From assembly GCA_018828825.1 (NCBI GenBank), contig JAHJUV010000062.1:1-12835 (forward strand): a DNA stretch of 12,835 nucleotides, given 5' to 3'. Position 1 is the stretch's first letter. Each line of letters opens with the position of its first letter. Positions 11,509 to 12,835 of this stretch are shown one piece after another. Both the position numbers and the translations under genes were made by a program. Source of the stretch: Planctomycetota bacterium (GTDB taxonomy: Bacteria; Planctomycetota; Phycisphaerae; Sedimentisphaerales; UBA12454). Under the pieces are notes generated by a model. That model saw only the letters and a program-made list of their open reading frames with translations, did no database searches and was not told the DNA's origin.

Positions 11509-12835
11509 CTATTGAAACTTTTGCTTTACCGCCTGATAACCGTAATGCGCCAGCAGATTATCCAGAATGACCATTGCGGCGTAATTTTCCGCCACCGGCC
11601 AGACTCTGGCGACTATTGTCGGGTCTCTTCTTGTAATAGCGGCCAGCATTTTGTTCTCAAGCGTGTATTTGTCGATTGTATGCTGCGGTTTGTCGATTGT
11701 AGGCGTCGGTTTAACTGCCAGTTTAATAATAATGTCCTGTCCGGTCGATAATCCGCCGGTTATGCCGCCTGCGTTGTTTGAATCGAATATCACTTTGCCT
11801 TTTTCCGAATGCATCTGGTCGTTATCCTGCAGGCCTGTCATATCCTTCACGGCAAAACCTGCTCCAATTTCAACTCCCTTTACCGCTCCGATACCGAGCA
11901 TTTTGCCCAGTTCGGCGTCCAGTTTGTCAAAAATAGGCTCTCCAAGACCGACAGGTGCACCCTTTACGATAACTTCCACAATGCCGCCCGCCGAATCGCC
12001 GCCTGCGGAGATTTTATTACAGGCTTTTACCATTTCTTCTGCTGCTTCGATGTCTGGACAGTTGAGAACAGGATGAACGCCATATTTTTCTTTGATATTT
12101 TTGGCATCTGCCTTTGGAGCTTTGTCACGTATCTTGTCGATTTCTTTTTCAATCTGGGCAAAGACCGCCATTTTCTCAAGAAATCTCATTTCAGTTGTTA
12201 TTCTGCCCTTAGCGTAGATTTCCTGATAAAATGGGTCCAGGTCTCGTCTCATCTGTTTATAACGGTCTGTGTATTTCAGGGCATTGTCGCTGTCGACATC
12301 GCCGCAGCGGACTGAGGCAAGTTCCTTGACGTAGCTGAAAACTTCAATGCCGCATTTTTTGAGGACTTTCTTTGCGATGTAGCCTGCGGCAACAATCGTT
12401 GAAGAATATCTTCCACTGAATATTCCGGCTCCAATGGCATCGTCAGCAGGACCGTACTTTATAAAAGAAGCATAGGAAGCGTGTCCCGGTCGGGGTGTTC
12501 TGTTGGTATCCTGATACTGTTTTATATGTATAAAATGTCTGTCGAGGTTCGGAATAAGGATAGTCAAAGGCGTGCCGTTGGTAAGACCCTTATTCTTTGC
12601 GTTCTCGACTGTATCAGCGGCATTAACGCCCGTATAGATTATCGGTAAATCAGGTTCTTTACGGGGCGAACTGAGCTCATCGGCCCCGGGCTTTCGCAAA
12701 AGCAAATCGCCGTAGATTTCCTGCTCTGTTATCGGCATAGCAGGGGGATGGCCCTGAACCACAACACTTAATCCGTCCTGGTACGAGCCTCCTGCCGCCG
12801 TTACCTGAAACATCCTTCCAAAATGACAGCCTAAC
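11509..12835 (-). CDS. aroC: Chorismate synthase, divergent form, 5' end outside the window
   Basis: AroC converts 5-enolpyruvylshikimate-3-phosphate to chorismate using reduced FMN. The frame is open to the right edge (LGCHFGR before the first in-window Met, at 12813), which matches the usual GNSFGR start, so the gene is cut by the edge. Numbered from that Met, family landmarks are SSPRKEPD (48-55), NGTPL (79-83), PRPGHASY (107-114), VAAGYIAKK (141-149), CPDIEAAEEM (252-261), GGDSAGGIVEV (271-281), GLGEPIFDKLDAEL (289-302), AVKGVEIGAGF (310-320), NNAGGITGG (346-354), AVKPTPTI (366-373) and RRDPTIVARVWPV (395-407). The normally invariant GESHG is GGSYQ here (9-13), so its histidine is replaced by Tyr. 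GGGRSSAR is also altered, though one Arg remains. A helical, charged insert of about 50 residues lies at about 170-245. At least 441 residues versus 361 in E. coli. The family is certain; full activity is not. Confidence 0.88.
   Translation of the reverse strand, partial: LGCHFGRMFQVTAAGGSYQDGLSVVVQGHPPAMPITEQEIYGDLLLRKPGADELSSPRKEPDLPIIYTGVNAADTVENAKNKGLTNGTPLTILIPNLDRHFIHIKQYQDTNRTPRPGHASYASFIKYGPADDAIGAGIFSGRYSSTIVAAGYIAKKVLKKCGIEVFSYVKELASVRCGDVDSDNALKYTDRYKQMRRDLDPFYQEIYAKGRITTEMRFLEKMAVFAQIEKEIDKIRDKAPKADAKNIKEKYGVHPVLNCPDIEAAEEMVKACNKISAGGDSAGGIVEVIVKGAPVGLGEPIFDKLDAELGKMLGIGAVKGVEIGAGFAVKDMTGLQDNDQMHSEKGKVIFDSNNAGGITGGLSTGQDIIIKLAVKPTPTIDKPQHTIDKYTLENKMLAAITRRDPTIVARVWPVAENYAAMVILDNLLAHYGYQAVKQKFQ

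Noticed and set aside
11413..11751. 112-codon open frame directly after the secretin stop
   Set aside because: It runs through the terminator hairpin and then antisense into aroC, so it is a chance frame.
11651..12315. Open frames of 141 and 168 codons on the + strand under aroC
   Set aside because: The - strand has conserved chorismate synthase motifs throughout. The + frames show no family features.
1..12835. CRISPR array, defence island, prophage or insertion sequence
   Set aside because: No spaced direct repeats of CRISPR type, no transposase, integrase or phage structural genes, and no terminal inverted repeats were seen; the AP2 stub is the only mobile-element trace.

Overview
The window looks like chromosomal housekeeping DNA from a bacterium, most likely a member of the Planctomycetota near class Phycisphaerae. 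That assignment is an inference. It rests on the CxxC/CxxC zinc-ribbon membrane protein of a type common in planctomycetes, the secretin with its own N-terminal TPR and Q/P-rich region, the tRNA without an encoded CCA, and the scattered hairpin repeats. No rRNA, CRISPR array, complete insertion sequence or complete phage gene is visible.

Layout, left to right. (1) Positions 29-961 hold a zinc-ribbon multi-pass membrane protein of unknown function. (2) Positions 1111-1182 hold tRNA-Gly(GCC) with its own promoter. (3) Positions 1183-1434 hold a palindromic repeat and then a structured leader ending in an intrinsic terminator only 32 nt before trigger factor. (4) Positions 1435-4672 hold tig, psd and pssA on the + strand; psd and pssA overlap. 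(5) Positions 4672-4713 hold a terminator-like hairpin, followed by a class I SAM methyltransferase (4772-5614). (6) Positions 5716-7464 hold recJ behind a perfect TTGACA-16-TATAAT promoter. (7) tsaB (7541-8251, - strand) converges on recJ. The junction contains a 32-codon remnant of an AP2 DNA-binding domain that overlaps the tsaB stop. (8) Positions 8252-8592 are a divergent A+T-rich regulatory region. (9) Positions 8593-11412 hold a large orphan secretin, followed by a strong terminator. (10) Positions 11509-12835 hold a divergent chorismate synthase (- strand) that runs off the right edge.

Functionally, PssA and Psd together make phosphatidylethanolamine: CDP-diacylglycerol plus serine gives phosphatidylserine, which is then decarboxylated. 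Trigger factor is the ribosome-bound chaperone, RecJ a repair exonuclease, TsaB part of the tRNA t6A machinery, AroC the last step of the shikimate pathway, and the secretin an outer-membrane channel without visible partners. The gene set is ordinary.

The less ordinary parts are: mutually exclusive RNA hairpins before tig; a lysine-rich tail on trigger factor; the AP2 remnant that supplies the end of tsaB; a chorismate synthase in which the usual GESHG histidine is replaced and an extra helical segment is present; repeated strand-like modules and a 17-nt-spaced direct repeat associated with the secretin gene; and two related hairpin repeats used as gene-end structures. I did not find a clearly new multi-gene system.
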